Notes: generated from the letters alone by a model not told the origin. Counted from the first letter of the stretch, positions 42,316 through 51,708 are shown. The stretch is 64,000 nt of DNA from JAUVPY01 sp034412795 (GCA_034412795.1 DAOUMD010000151.1:1-64000), one strand, 5' to 3'. Numbers and translations are program-made.

Positions 42316-44600
42316 CACGCCCAAGGGACAAGCACCTTGATGCTTGTCCCTTGGCACGGCTTGGAGAGAATCTGCAACGAACCTCCCAGGTTATCGACCC
42401 GCTCTTGCATACTGGCTAACCCGATCCCCCCTTGGTCTCCAAGCGCTTCCAGATCGAAGCCCTGGCCGTTGTCCATCACCTCCAGTCGCAGGCCATCCTC
42501 GTCTGCGCCGAGCCGCACCGTCACCCGCGTGGCGGCTGAATGCTTGAGCACGTTGTTCAAGGCCTCCTGAGCAATGCCATACAGGCTTGCCTCCACACTG
42601 GGCGGCATTTCAAGGGGTGTCTCGACCAGGAGTTGCATCTCTACGCCCGCCCGGCGCTCGACGGCCTCCAATCGGTGGCGCAAGGCCCCCACCAGCCCTT
42701 CTTGCGTCAAAGCCAGCGGATGTAACTGGTAAATCAGCAAACGCATGTCTTTGAGCGCCTGTTGCGCCGTTTCACCCATCCGGTTCAGGTAAAGTTGCAC
42801 GTGCGTCAGATCCGCGACACGGGCGGAATCCTGGCCCGCCTCGGCAAAGAGGGTCAGGCTGTACAGGGACTGGGTGACCGAGTCGTGCAGCTCGCGCGCC
42901 AGCCGCTGGCGCTCTTCCATCACCGCGGCTTGCTCGGCTCGCTGGCGCAGTTGAGCGCTCTCCACGGCTATCCCGACGTGGTTGGCAATAGCCGACAGCA
43001 GGGCGATATCTTCCGCTGAGAAGTTCTGGATCGCTTCTCCGAACACACTCAGCACGCCCAAGACGCGCCCTGTGGTGTAGATAGGCACGCCGATGTAGGC
43101 TGGATATTCTTCTAGGTAAAAGGTCCGGGGCGTTGGCAGATCGGATGGTAAATTCGGCACGACCACCGTTTCCTTCCGCTCAATACCCCGTCCCCACAAA
43201 CTATCGCTGAGTGGCTGAGTTTTCACCTGATCGTTCAACTCAGGGGGGATGCCGAGTTGAACGGCCATATGCAACGTCTCTCGTGCTTCATCCAACAAGT
43301 GAATGATACCTGCATCACCGCCAATCACGTCCAGTGCCTGCGCCAACACGCGTTCCAGGATGATCTGCGTATCAAGATGTCGGGTGGTAGTCGTCGTCAC
43401 TTCATACAAAGTCGCCAAGTCGCGCGTCCGGTCCCGCACCAGTTGTTCCAGTGTTTCCGTCGCCCTGACCCGTTGTAACGCGCTACCCCCCATTTCACCG
43501 ATAGTCGTCAGCGGTCGGCGGTATTCCTCAAAAAACCTGTCCGGCTGACTGAAGGTAATTTGTAGCAGCCCCAAAGTTTCTTCTGAAGCCTGCAGCGGGA
43601 TAATCGCTGTGGTTGCCAGGCCGCGCCCCAGGTCTTGGGATATCTGGCTGGCAGCCAATGCTACTTGCTCAACGGAGTCTAACAGGATCGGCTGCCCGGT
43701 GTTCACGACTTGCCACAAAGGGTCATCGCATGGGAGGTGGCGATGCCCGAGGGACGTTCCGAGCAGCCCGTTGAGACCGGCAACCACCAGTGCATCGTCC
43801 GCAAGGAGGAGAATTGCAACCGCTTCTGCCTCAAAGGCATTAACTGTCTCTTCCATCAGGATAGAAATCGTTTCATCGAGCGTTTCGGCCTGGCGTAAGG
43901 CCGAGGAAACATTTATCAGCGCTTCGAGCTCTGCGGCCCGGCGCTGCATGGCCTCGGTCCGTTTTTCGACCCGGTTTTCAAGGCCCTCATTCAGACGTTT
44001 CAGTTCCTCCTCCGCCCGCACTTGCTCGGTAATGTCGCTCACCGCGACGCGGCATAGAGCCTGTCCCACGCCATCCTGCACCAAGATAGCTGCTAATCGC
44101 CCACAAAACTGGGTGCCATCTTTTCTCATCAGCCTAATTTCGCAAACCTGCGGCGACCCGGTTTCAAAGAGCTGCCGGCGATGAAGATAGTAAGTGTCCT
44201 GATCCTCCCTGACAATGAAATGAGTCAGCGGCTGTTTGATCAATTGACCTCGTTCCACACCCAACATAGCCGCAGCGGTGAGGTTGACCTCCAGGATTAA
44301 GCCCTTCTCACTCAGTGTGAAATATCCGACCGGGGCAAAGTCATATAGGTCAGCATACCTGTCGCGTGATGCTTCGAGCTCCTGCTGTGCCCGGCGCAGC
44401 TCCTCATTCTGCATCTCCAGTTCAATTTGATGCACTTGCAACTCGTGAAGCAGATGCCTCACTTCCTCGGATGACAGATTATGGATGTCGGCACGTCGTC
44501 CCGGCAGCGCCTCCTCCGCACGCCTACGCAGATCGGCGAATTTGTCGAAGCCAGTCTCTTCTTCCCTCATCGACCCCTTCCTATGGGGGTTGTCAGCCAT
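42294..44600 (-). CDS. PAS-GAF-GAF sensor histidine kinase (NarL-type HisKA_3)
   Basis: This 768-residue soluble kinase has an N-terminal coiled coil, a PAS domain (about 80-195; FAPVGYFTLSEKG), a second coiled coil, two GAF domains (about 225-385 and 400-555), a HisKA_3 dimerisation domain with H572 in RLARELHDSVTQSLYS, and a HATPase domain (LYGIAQEALNNVLKHS, MDNGQGF, GGIGLASM). It should phosphorylate the LuxR-type regulator encoded next. There are no membrane helices, so the signal is cytoplasmic. The last residues LGRVQE and the stop are coded by a MITE-like element, so the native C-terminus was replaced. It follows 34 bp after the CheR-PAS gene. Confidence 0.94.
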   Translation of the reverse strand: MADNPHRKGSMREEETGFDKFADLRRRAEEALPGRRADIHNLSSEEVRHLLHELQVHQIELEMQNEELRRAQQELEASRDRYADLYDFAPVGYFTLSEKGLILEVNLTAAAMLGVERGQLIKQPLTHFIVREDQDTYYLHRRQLFETGSPQVCEIRLMRKDGTQFCGRLAAILVQDGVGQALCRVAVSDITEQVRAEEELKRLNEGLENRVEKRTEAMQRRAAELEALINVSSALRQAETLDETISILMEETVNAFEAEAVAILLLADDALVVAGLNGLLGTSLGHRHLPCDDPLWQVVNTGQPILLDSVEQVALAASQISQDLGRGLATTAIIPLQASEETLGLLQITFSQPDRFFEEYRRPLTTIGEMGGSALQRVRATETLEQLVRDRTRDLATLYEVTTTTTRHLDTQIILERVLAQALDVIGGDAGIIHLLDEARETLHMAVQLGIPPELNDQVKTQPLSDSLWGRGIERKETVVVPNLPSDLPTPRTFYLEEYPAYIGVPIYTTGRVLGVLSVFGEAIQNFSAEDIALLSAIANHVGIAVESAQLRQRAEQAAVMEERQRLARELHDSVTQSLYSLTLFAEAGQDSARVADLTHVQLYLNRMGETAQQALKDMRLLIYQLHPLALTQEGLVGALRHRLEAVERRAGVEMQLLVETPLEMPPSVEASLYGIAQEALNNVLKHSAATRVTVRLGADEDGLRLEVMDNGQGFDLEALGDQGGIGLASMQERVDNLGGSLQILSKPCQGTSIKVLVPWACLGRVQE

Positions 44601-44634
44601 CAGCTTTCACTTACCACTGATCACTGTCCACTGG

Positions 44635-47118
44635 TTACCGCTCGCTACCCTCGGTAATATCCTCGATAGCCAGCAGGATCAGCCGCTCCTCACCGGCCTC
44701 CCGGCGTACCTCTCGCGCGTTCAGCAGCATAGCCCGCCTGCCAATGGTCTCAAAGTGGTGCGTCACCCTGAAATCCTTGAAAATGCTATGCTGGGGCAGG
44801 ATGTCTTCCAGCAGATCGCGCAACTCGGGAATGTCCCACTGGCGATTGCCCAGCTCGTACACGCACTGCCCAACGGTCTCTTCAGGGCGCACCTGGAAGC
44901 CTTCATAAAATGACTGGTTGGCCGACACCACCCTCAGCTTGGCATTCAACACAACCAGCGGCTCACGGACGGTGTCCACGATGCTCTCCGCGTAATCACG
45001 CGCCGCCTGGACGGCCTGTGTCAACTCAAGCAATTGCCCTTGCAGTTCCTTCTGCTGAGTGACGTCGATGAAAGTTATCACCGCGCCCTCAATCACATTT
45101 TCCTGGGTGCGATAGGGCATGATGCGCATCAGGTACCAGCAATCTTCCCTGCTGACGACTTCCATCTCGCTAGGTATCAGAGTGTCCAAGACGCTCTGGA
45201 TGTCCTCCACTAAGTGGTCATAGTCCAGGTTAGAAACAATGTGCCCAATCGGGCGGCCAATATCGGCCTGGATGAGGTTGATCACCCGGGTGGCGGCGGG
45301 GGTGAAGCGTTGGATAAGTAGATCGTTGTCCACAAAGACAGTGCCGATATCGGTGCTGGCCAACAGGTTATTCATATCGTTGTTGGCGCGGGCCAGTTCG
45401 TCCAGTTTTCTTTGTAGTTCGGTGTTGACTGTGACCAACTCCTCGTTGACCGGCTGCAACTCCTCTTTCGAGGTCTCCAACTCCTCGTTGGTGCTTTGCA
45501 ATTCCTCGTTCGCCGATTGTAGCTCCTCATTAGTCGATTTGAGCTCTTCGTTGGAGGTCTCCAGCTCCTCGATGGTGGTCTGGAGATACTCTTCCTTGGC
45601 CCTCAACTCCTGCCCCAGATCTATGATGCGCTGGTCCTTGTCTGTGATCTGATCTTCTGTCACTTCAACGGCCTCCAAGGGGGCTTCAGGGAGCACGTCC
45701 TCGAAGATGACCAGCATCAACCCCCGCATCAAGGCGGGTTCTATCACCGGCTGTACAATCAAATTGAGCGTGTGGGTTTCGCCATTGGCTTTCACCCGCA
45801 CCCCCTGGCAGCGGATGGCCTCTTTTTGGGCTATCGCTTTCCGAATGGCGGTGGTCATCTCCAGTCTCAACCCCTCGCGCGCCATGCGGAGGATGTTCAG
45901 GCTGGCCTCCCCCGAGGCCGGTTCCAGATACTTACCAGTGCGGCCGTGGACATAAAGCACTTCACAACGCTCATTGATGATGACACAAGCCGGGGTATAG
46001 TGCGCCAGCAAGGCCTGTTGGGCCAATTCGCGGACGTCGATCTTAGCCGCGCTCTCACCAGTTTTGGACTCCCGCCCGGGCTTTTCCCCCTGTATGAATG
46101 ACGGACTGGAAAAATCGTGGATCGCCGCACGGGGAGTAACGCTCCCCGTGCGTTGGTACAGTCTCCACTTTCTATCCTCGGCCGCAAAGAGGTCCACAAA
46201 CTCGCCGATGGTTTCGGAATTGCCCAGGAAAAGAAAACCATCTTGATTCAAGGCGTAGTGAAACAGGGACACCACCTTTCTCTGCAACTCCGGCCCCATG
46301 TAGATCAGTAGGTTACGGCAACTGATCAGATCGATCTTGGAAAAGGGCGGGTCCTCGACCACGTTTTGTACAGCAAAAACCACCAAGTCGCGGATCAATT
46401 CCTTGATGCGGTAAGCGGTGTCCTCCTGGTGAAAGAAACGCGCCAGGCGTTCCGGGGAGACGTCGGCGGCAATGCTATCGGGATAAACCCCGGCGCGAGC
46501 TTTGTCAATGGCCTCGCGGTCAATGTCGGTGGCAAAAACTTGGATCTTCAAGCCCAGTTTGTGCACCTCCACCTGCTCTTGAAACAGCATCGCGATGGAA
46601 TAGGCTTCCTCGCCGGTGGAACAGCCAGGCACCCAAACCCGCACCTGCTCGCCTGGCCCCCTTCCGGCAAGCAGACGCGGGATCGCCTGTTGGGCCAAAA
46701 CCTCAAAAGCCTCCGGATCGCGGAAGAAATTGGTGACGCCGATCAAGAGTTCCCGAAAGAGCGTCTCCACTTCCAGGGGGTTTTGCCGGAGATGCCGAAC
46801 GTAAGCATCCAGTTTCGCAATTTGATGTAGGGCCATCCGCCTTTCGATCCGGCGCCAAATGGTGTTTTGCTTGTAATGGGAAAAATCGTACCCCGTTTGG
46901 GCGCGAAGCAGAACAAAGATCTTTTGAAGCAGATCGGCGGCCTTCGGGATAGGGACAGCCACTTTCCGTGGCTCTCGGCCAAAGGCGTGTTGGACGTAGG
47001 CAATCAGTTGCTCCGGCATCTCGCCCGGGGGCAGAATGTAGTCCACCAGGCCAGTGCCGATGGCGCTGCGGGGCATGCCATCGTACGTGGCCGACTGGGG
47101 GTCTTGAGCCATAGCCAT
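44635..47118 (-). CDS. CheR methyltransferase-PAS part of a split CheB/CheR fusion
   Basis: About 827 residues with a CheR methyltransferase domain (residues about 60-330; WVPGCSTGEEAYSIAML SAM site, FATDIDREAIDKAR, FSKIDLISCRNLLIYM), a PAS-like region, a long coiled coil with the heptad run TNEELQSANEELQSTNEELE, and two more PAS domains (about 590-700 and 700-825). It is in a different frame from the CheB part (47004-47711) but continues it exactly, so one gene has been split by a 1-bp change in a run of six C (47119-47124). Translation could restart at ATG 47118 or 47112. Methyl-accepting chemotaxis receptors are not nearby; such fusions often signal to a kinase, here the next gene. Confidence 0.85.
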   Translation of the reverse strand: MAMAQDPQSATYDGMPRSAIGTGLVDYILPPGEMPEQLIAYVQHAFGREPRKVAVPIPKAADLLQKIFVLLRAQTGYDFSHYKQNTIWRRIERRMALHQIAKLDAYVRHLRQNPLEVETLFRELLIGVTNFFRDPEAFEVLAQQAIPRLLAGRGPGEQVRVWVPGCSTGEEAYSIAMLFQEQVEVHKLGLKIQVFATDIDREAIDKARAGVYPDSIAADVSPERLARFFHQEDTAYRIKELIRDLVVFAVQNVVEDPPFSKIDLISCRNLLIYMGPELQRKVVSLFHYALNQDGFLFLGNSETIGEFVDLFAAEDRKWRLYQRTGSVTPRAAIHDFSSPSFIQGEKPGRESKTGESAAKIDVRELAQQALLAHYTPACVIINERCEVLYVHGRTGKYLEPASGEASLNILRMAREGLRLEMTTAIRKAIAQKEAIRCQGVRVKANGETHTLNLIVQPVIEPALMRGLMLVIFEDVLPEAPLEAVEVTEDQITDKDQRIIDLGQELRAKEEYLQTTIEELETSNEELKSTNEELQSANEELQSTNEELETSKEELQPVNEELVTVNTELQRKLDELARANNDMNNLLASTDIGTVFVDNDLLIQRFTPAATRVINLIQADIGRPIGHIVSNLDYDHLVEDIQSVLDTLIPSEMEVVSREDCWYLMRIMPYRTQENVIEGAVITFIDVTQQKELQGQLLELTQAVQAARDYAESIVDTVREPLVVLNAKLRVVSANQSFYEGFQVRPEETVGQCVYELGNRQWDIPELRDLLEDILPQHSIFKDFRVTHHFETIGRRAMLLNAREVRREAGEERLILLAIEDITEGSER

Positions 47119-47711
47119 CCCCCCATCTCCTTGATGGCCTTCAAGCCAAGGGTGCCATCGGTGCCGGTGCCAGAAAGCACAATACAAATCGCCCGCTCGC
47201 GCTGGTCTTGGGCCAGAGAGCGAAAGAAGAAGTCAATAGGCAGCCGCAGACCACGCGGCGCGACTGGCTCCATGAGGTGCAGCTTCTCGTGCAGGAGAGC
47301 CATGTCCTTGTTGGGGGGAATGATGTAAGCGCAGTTGGGCTCCACCGCCATCCCGTCCTCCACTTCGTAGACCTGCATGCGGGTATACTGCTTAACCAGG
47401 TCGCTCAAGATGCTTTTGTGAGTGGGGTCCAGGTGCTGAACCAGGACAATGGCCATCCCGCTTTCGGTGGTGACGGGCATGTGGGCAAAGAACTGCTCAA
47501 AGGACTCCAATCCCCCGGCCGATGCGCCGATGCCGACGATGGGGAAGGTCGAAACGCCGCCTGTCACGGTCTGTGCTTCGCCTTCGGTCGCCATTTCTTC
47601 TGTCTGAGGGAGCTGGGCAGCTTCCTCAGGATTTAGGGAAGCGGCCTGAGGTTTCTCTTGGGCATCGGCGTTACCTTCATCGGGACTTCGGGTTTTCCTC
47701 TTCCTGGCCAT
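47004..47711 (-). CDS. CheB methylesterase part of a split CheB/CheR fusion
   Basis: The first 198 residues form a CheB-type methylesterase with its complete triad S64 (GIGASAGGLES), H93 (VQHLDPTHKS) and D185 (SGTGTDGTLG). After EMGG the frame passes a run of six G on the coding strand (47119-47124) and continues as unrelated sequence to a stop at 47004. Adding one base at that run would join it to the CheR frame (MAMAQDPQSATYDG), which is the normal continuation. The esterase may still fold. The cause may be a true frameshift, slippage at the homopolymer, or a sequencing error. Confidence 0.85.
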   Translation of the reverse strand: MARKRKTRSPDEGNADAQEKPQAASLNPEEAAQLPQTEEMATEGEAQTVTGGVSTFPIVGIGASAGGLESFEQFFAHMPVTTESGMAIVLVQHLDPTHKSILSDLVKQYTRMQVYEVEDGMAVEPNCAYIIPPNKDMALLHEKLHLMEPVAPRGLRLPIDFFFRSLAQDQRERAICIVLSGTGTDGTLGLKAIKEMGGWLWLKTPSRPRTMACPAAPSALAWWTTFCPRARCRSN

Positions 47712-48155
47712 GTCAATTCCCTTTGTACTATGAGGAGTGCGGAGCCACTAACTTCATTATATATTATGTTTTTCTTTTTGGGTGGTCCCCCTATCGAGTG
47801 TTGTTGACAGGAATTGGCTGAAATTCACCACGAAGACCACTAAGATCATTAAGAAAACCTTAAGAAAACTTTGTGTCCTTCGTGCTCTTTATGGTTAGAA
47901 TTATTCAGCAGCACTTAACCGGGGGACTATCGGATTTTGGGACAGCACCTGAATGACATCCGGGGCAGCACGTTTCATTCTTGTTGGGGTACGGGCGGCT
48001 CCCTATGATACGCAGCCTGGGTGATCACGGGTTCGAAACAAGGGACAGCCGATAACGTAGCCTTAAACGTTTAGAAGGTTAGGTTAGGTCGGCTCAATTA
48101 AGGAAGAAGGGTGCGTTTTTTGCACGCGCCCTAACCAACTTCTATGCTCGCCTCG
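47712..48155. other. Non-coding stretch with repeat-like segments
   Basis: About 440 bp without a recognisable gene. Around 47820-47895 there is a segment beginning CACCACGAAG and ending in TTTGTGTCCTTCGTG, whose parts are partly complementary and resemble dispersed repeats common in environmental bacteria. A short stem (near 48109-48130) lies just after the MiaB-like gene. Confidence 0.45.
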
Positions 48156-49505
48156 TCACCCGCTGGGCTGGCCCAGCATACTCCACGGGCCGGCCCAGGT
48201 GATTTCCACGTTCACCCGTTTGCCCCGCCAATCCAGGTCGTCGCCGCCCCCCTCAAAGAAGACCAGCTTGTTGGTCCGGGTTCGGCCCTTCCACCTGCCC
48301 TTATGTTTCTCTTCCACCAACACTTCAACCTGCTGTCCGAGCAGTTGGTGGTTGATGTCGGCCAGGATGCGCTCCTGCAATTCGCTCACGGCCTGCAAGC
48401 GACGCTTCTTCTCCTCAGGCGGCACGTCGTCCGCCATCTTGGCCGAAGCAGTACCGGGCCGGGGTGAGTACATGGCCACGTGACAGACGTCCATCTTCAG
48501 CTCATCAAGCAGGGCCAGGGTCCCTTCAAAGTGCGCTTCGGTTTCTCCGGGGAAGCCCACAATGACGTCGGTTGCGATAGAAGCGCCCGGAATGCGCCCG
48601 CGGATGTGATGGATGAGGTGGCGGTAGTCGTCCACGGTGTATCGGCGCTTCATACGGGCCAGAACTTCATCGTGACCAGCCTGGACGGGGACCTCGATGT
48701 GCTCGCATACTTTAGGCAATCCGGCAACGGCATCGATCAGCCGATCATCGAAGTAATTGGGATGGCTGGTCAGGAAACGAATCCGCTCAATCCCCTCAAC
48801 CTGGTGAACCTGCCTCAGCAGGTCGGGCAGGCGGGGACCATCGGGCACGTCATAGCCGTAGCGATCCACAATCTGCCCCAGCAGAGTGACCTCTTTCACA
48901 CCCTGGTCAGCCAGCGATCGTACCTCGGCCACAATCTCGCCCACGGAGCGGCTGCGTTCCCGGCCACGTCGGTAGGGAATGATGCAAAAGGTGCACACGT
49001 GGTTGCAGCCGTAGAGCACCGGCACGTGGGCGCTGACCAGGCTGCCCCGCTCGTGGAGGGGTAGGACAAGTTCGCCATCTTGTGCGTGATAGCGACGCTC
49101 TACCTCAGACTGATCCAGGCGATGAGCCTCCCGGTCGAGCAAGTACTCGACCAAAGGTCGAGGATCGCTGGGGGGAAGGAATACATCCACGTGGGGAAAG
49201 GCTCCCTGCAAATGCCCATTTCCCTTGACCCCGACCATGCAGCCCATCAGCCCAATCACCGCGTCGGGGCGTCGCTGTTTGAGGGGCTTGAGCGACCACA
49301 GGAAGCCGGTAGCTCTGTCCTCCGCGCTCTGACGCACCACACAAGTATTCAACACAACCACATCCGCTTCCCGCACCTGGTCGGTGTACTGGTAGCCCAG
49401 CCTCTCCAACTCAGAGCCCAGGCGCTGGGAGTCGGCCACGTTCATCTGACAGCCAATAGTCCACACATGATATTTCACGTCACAATTCCTAACCACGTCG
49501 CCCAT
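48156..49505 (-). CDS. miaB: tRNA-2-methylthio-N6-dimethylallyladenosine synthase (MiaB-like)
   Basis: This enzyme of about 449 residues adds a methylthio group to a modified adenosine at tRNA position 37. The N-terminal UPF0004 domain has its cluster cysteines in TIGCQMN, NTCVV and MGCMVG. The radical SAM core has GCNHVCTFC, and a C-terminal TRAM domain (about 380-440) binds RNA. Segments such as IPYRRGRERSR and EHIEVPVQAGHDEVLARMKR match the methylthiotransferase family. MiaB is more likely than MtaB or RimO from overall pattern, but I cannot separate them firmly. The start may be ATG 49505 or GTG 49478, which has AGGA upstream. Confidence 0.88.
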   Translation of the reverse strand: MGDVVRNCDVKYHVWTIGCQMNVADSQRLGSELERLGYQYTDQVREADVVVLNTCVVRQSAEDRATGFLWSLKPLKQRRPDAVIGLMGCMVGVKGNGHLQGAFPHVDVFLPPSDPRPLVEYLLDREAHRLDQSEVERRYHAQDGELVLPLHERGSLVSAHVPVLYGCNHVCTFCIIPYRRGRERSRSVGEIVAEVRSLADQGVKEVTLLGQIVDRYGYDVPDGPRLPDLLRQVHQVEGIERIRFLTSHPNYFDDRLIDAVAGLPKVCEHIEVPVQAGHDEVLARMKRRYTVDDYRHLIHHIRGRIPGASIATDVIVGFPGETEAHFEGTLALLDELKMDVCHVAMYSPRPGTASAKMADDVPPEEKKRRLQAVSELQERILADINHQLLGQQVEVLVEEKHKGRWKGRTRTNKLVFFEGGGDDLDWRGKRVNVEITWAGPWSMLGQPSG

Positions 49506-49641
49506 CCCCCGGGGATTTTCCCCCTCCGAGAGGTTTCACCCCACAGGGAGGGCAATAACTGGATCAATTAGATTGTATTCCTATCCACGACTGGCGTCAA
49601 GTAGATCATTCTGCGGGAGGTAATTCAAAATTCCGAAATAC

Positions 49642-49740
49642 AGACCTGTCAGGTTTTGCAGACTCGATTCTTGGTAAAGAACACTCGCCAGATGCCGATT
49701 CACGCACACGCGAATGGAGTTTCGGAAACCTGACAGGTCT
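49642..49740. repeat. Element with 15-bp perfect terminal inverted repeats
   Basis: AGACCTGTCAGGTTT (49642-49656) and AAACCTGACAGGTCT (49726-49740) are exact reverse complements, 69 bp apart. Sequences of this kind recur between genes in several environmental phyla. It may be a small non-autonomous element. Confidence 0.6.
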
Positions 49741-49774
49741 ATAATTTGACTATTCAGGTCTTGTTTCTTATAAT

Positions 49775-49940
49775 GGCAGCACTACATTTAACCGTGGTGG
49801 TGACCCTGGCCTTGTCGCGGGGCGTTGAAACACCCCGCTGATATGCGAAACCTGTTAAAAACAGGTTAAGAGGCAAGGCTTTAGTGCGTTTTGAACGCAC
49901 TTCCTCATATCAGCCGATGATTTTTATCATTGGCTCCGGC
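49775..49940 (+). repeat. Structured multi-hairpin repeat, copy 2
   Basis: It has the same 166-bp length as 7227-7392 with about 14 substitutions and no gaps. The hairpins AACCTGTT/AACAGGTT and AGTGCGTT/AACGCACT and the outer stem CTGATATG/CATATCAG are unchanged, while differences cluster in joining segments and loops (for example GAGGCAAGGC in place of TAAACGAAGT). The right terminal repeat of copy 1 is absent here. The last hairpin ends about 18 bp before the kinase start, so the element would form the 5' leader of that gene. Confidence 0.75.
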
Positions 49941-49958
49941 TTACTTAATGGAATCAAT

Positions 49959-51353
49959 ATGACCAGAGAATTCCTGGCGAAAGTATCGCTGTTCAGCAAC
50001 TTACCCGAGACCGACTTCAAACGCATTTGCGGTATCGTCGAAGAAGTTCGGCTGGTTGCAGGCCAGGAGTTATTTGCAGAGGGCAGCCCTGGCGACCGGG
50101 CGTTTATCATCAAGGAAGGACAGCTAGAGGTACTGAAGACATCGAGTGGACGCGAAGTGTTGCTGGACGTGCAGGAGCCGGGCTCGGTGATCGGCGAGAT
50201 GGCGCTGGTGCAGCATGTGCCGCGCATGGCCAGCGTGCGCGCTCGGACAGACTGTGTGCTGCTCACAATTCATCACGACCAGTTCGAGCGTCTCCTTAAC
50301 ACCAGTCCTTCGGCAGCACGCGCTATCTTGAATACCGTCCTTACCCGCTGGCGTAACACGGCGGCCATGCTCCACCAGAGTGAAAGAATGGCTCAGTTAG
50401 GCACCCTTACCGCCGGTGTCGCCCACGAGCTCAATAATCCAGCCGCGGCTGTCAAACGTAGCGCCATCCAAATGAAGGATGCCATTGAGCAGTTTGAGGG
50501 GGCACACCGCCAGTTGAAGCAATGCACGTTTGCAGATGCACAATGGGGAACGCTACAGGAGCTGGGACACTACGCCCGGATACGGGCGACCCAGCCCACG
50601 GAGTCCGATGTGCTGGCGCGCAGCGATCGCGAGTACAAACTGGAAGCCTGGCTCGAAGCACAGGGGGTGGCTGACGCCTGGGAATACGCATCAACGTTGG
50701 TGAACCTGGATTACGACACGCATGAGCTGGCATCAATGGCAGAACACTTTGCTTCGGACCAACTCCCGGCCGTGATTGGTTGGCTGAGCGCTACATTTGA
50801 GATAAGCAGTCTGCTGAATGAGATCGGTCAGGGTGCGGAACGAATCTCCGAGATCGTCAAGGCGCTCAAGACCTATTCGTATTTGGATCAAGCCCCGGTG
50901 CAGGCCGTAGATGTGCATGAAGGGTTGGACAACACGCTGGTCATCTTGCGCCACAAGCTCGAAACGAACATCAGTGTGCGACGAGAGTATGCGCCTGATT
51001 TGCCGAGAATCCAGGCTTATGGCAGCGAGCTGAACCAAGTTTGGACCAATATCATAGACAATGCGGCCGATGCGATACAGGGGCAAGGTCATGTTATCAT
51101 CCGAACCCGCCAGGACGAAGAATGGGTGGTGGTTGAGATTGAGGACAATGGGCCTGGCATTCCACCAGAGATTCAGCCCAGGCTCTTCGATCCTTTTTTT
51201 ACGACCAAACAACCCGGGCAGGGCACCGGGCTGGGCTTGGATATCAGCTATAATATTATTGTCTTTCGACATCGGGGAGATATCAAGGTCAGTTCCAGGC
51301 CTGGCAAGACTTGCTTTCAAGTGTGGCTACCTGTTAACTTTGAAGCCGGATAA
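49959..51353 (+). CDS. Histidine kinase with cyclic-nucleotide-binding domain
   Basis: This 464-residue soluble kinase has a cNMP-binding domain (about 8-125; GSVIGEMALVQHVPRMASV), a short linker, the phosphorylated histidine H156 in GVAHELNNPAAAVKRS, a helical insert (about 180-290) and a HATPase domain (NQVWTNIIDNAADAI, EDNGPGIPP, GTGLGLDISYNI). cAMP or another ligand would control autophosphorylation. The frame is open upstream through the structured repeat, but ATG 49959 matches the start of the domain. No response regulator gene is adjacent, so it is an orphan kinase. The repeat element directly upstream may influence its translation. Confidence 0.92.
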   Translation: MTREFLAKVSLFSNLPETDFKRICGIVEEVRLVAGQELFAEGSPGDRAFIIKEGQLEVLKTSSGREVLLDVQEPGSVIGEMALVQHVPRMASVRARTDCVLLTIHHDQFERLLNTSPSAARAILNTVLTRWRNTAAMLHQSERMAQLGTLTAGVAHELNNPAAAVKRSAIQMKDAIEQFEGAHRQLKQCTFADAQWGTLQELGHYARIRATQPTESDVLARSDREYKLEAWLEAQGVADAWEYASTLVNLDYDTHELASMAEHFASDQLPAVIGWLSATFEISSLLNEIGQGAERISEIVKALKTYSYLDQAPVQAVDVHEGLDNTLVILRHKLETNISVRREYAPDLPRIQAYGSELNQVWTNIIDNAADAIQGQGHVIIRTRQDEEWVVVEIEDNGPGIPPEIQPRLFDPFFTTKQPGQGTGLGLDISYNIIVFRHRGDIKVSSRPGKTCFQVWLPVNFEAG

Positions 51354-51444
51354 CAGATTGTGAGTATCCTGAACCGAGTTTTGAGCCTTCTTTGAGTTTG
51401 CGAGATGACTTTGCAGCGGTCGGGAAATTTTAAGGTTCAAGGGG

Positions 51445-51474
51445 TTGACAAGCCAGTACCAGGTGTGATATAGT
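51445..51474 (+). promoter_or_regulatory. Strong sigma-70-type promoter
   Basis: A perfect TTGACA (51445-51450), 18-bp spacer and TATAGT (51469-51474). Transcription would begin near 51481 and meet the first terminator about 180 nt later. Confidence 0.7.
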
Positions 51475-51517
51475 GGCACGTGCAATAGTAATCTCAGCAA
51501 AAAAGGAGTGATAAGGA

Positions 51518-51610
51518 ATGCACAACGCCATCATGTTCTGCGGCATCGTCCTTCGCCAGAAGGGTGGTAGCGATACCCCCAACCTTGGGCGTAGTGCGTC
51601 CATCGACTGA
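51518..51610 (+). CDS. Short reading frame of 30 codons, possible leader peptide
   Basis: AAAAAGGAGTGATAAGGA precedes ATG 51518, giving a good ribosome site. The peptide contains HNAIMFCGIVLRQKGG and ends in RSASID. It has no run of identical codons that would suggest classic attenuation, and I recognise no family. It lies between a strong promoter and an intrinsic terminator 20 nt after its stop, so promoter, frame and terminator form one compact transcript of about 180 nt. It could be a small protein, a leader peptide for the exporter genes, or an accidental frame in a small RNA. Confidence 0.45.
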   Translation: MHNAIMFCGIVLRQKGGSDTPNLGRSASID

Positions 51611-51629
51611 GACTTTACGTTGAGTTTTG

Positions 51630-51661
51630 AGGCCGTGGGCGCGCCAGCCCGCGGCCTTTTT
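51630..51661 (+). terminator. Intrinsic terminator 1
   Basis: AGGCCGTGGGC (51630-51640) pairs with GCCCGCGGCCT (51647-51657), one G-T pair, followed by TTTT. It shares its whole left arm with terminator 2. Confidence 0.85.
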
Positions 51662-51708
51662 GTTGCTTCTGCGTTTAAGCTTCTTCTCTAGCATAATAAC
51701 GCCATTAG

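Larger units (their letters stand above)
49506..49958. other. Non-coding region between miaB and the cNMP-binding kinase
   Basis: The 450-bp gap holds an inverted repeat (49642-49740) and the second copy of the structured repeat (49775-49940), which ends 18 bp before the kinase start codon. No gene was seen. Promoters for the two divergent genes were not recognised with certainty. Confidence 0.6.

Noticed and set aside
48020..48060. GGGTTCGAAA resembling a tRNA T-loop
   Set aside because: No acceptor, D or anticodon stems can be drawn around it.
49884..49958. Upstream extension of the cNMP-binding kinase through the repeat element
   Set aside because: The extra 25 codons are coded by the dispersed repeat and lack similarity to the domain start; ATG 49959 fits better.
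51494..51694. 66-codon minus-strand frame opposite the short reading frame and terminator
   Set aside because: It runs through an intrinsic terminator and has no ribosome site or promoter.
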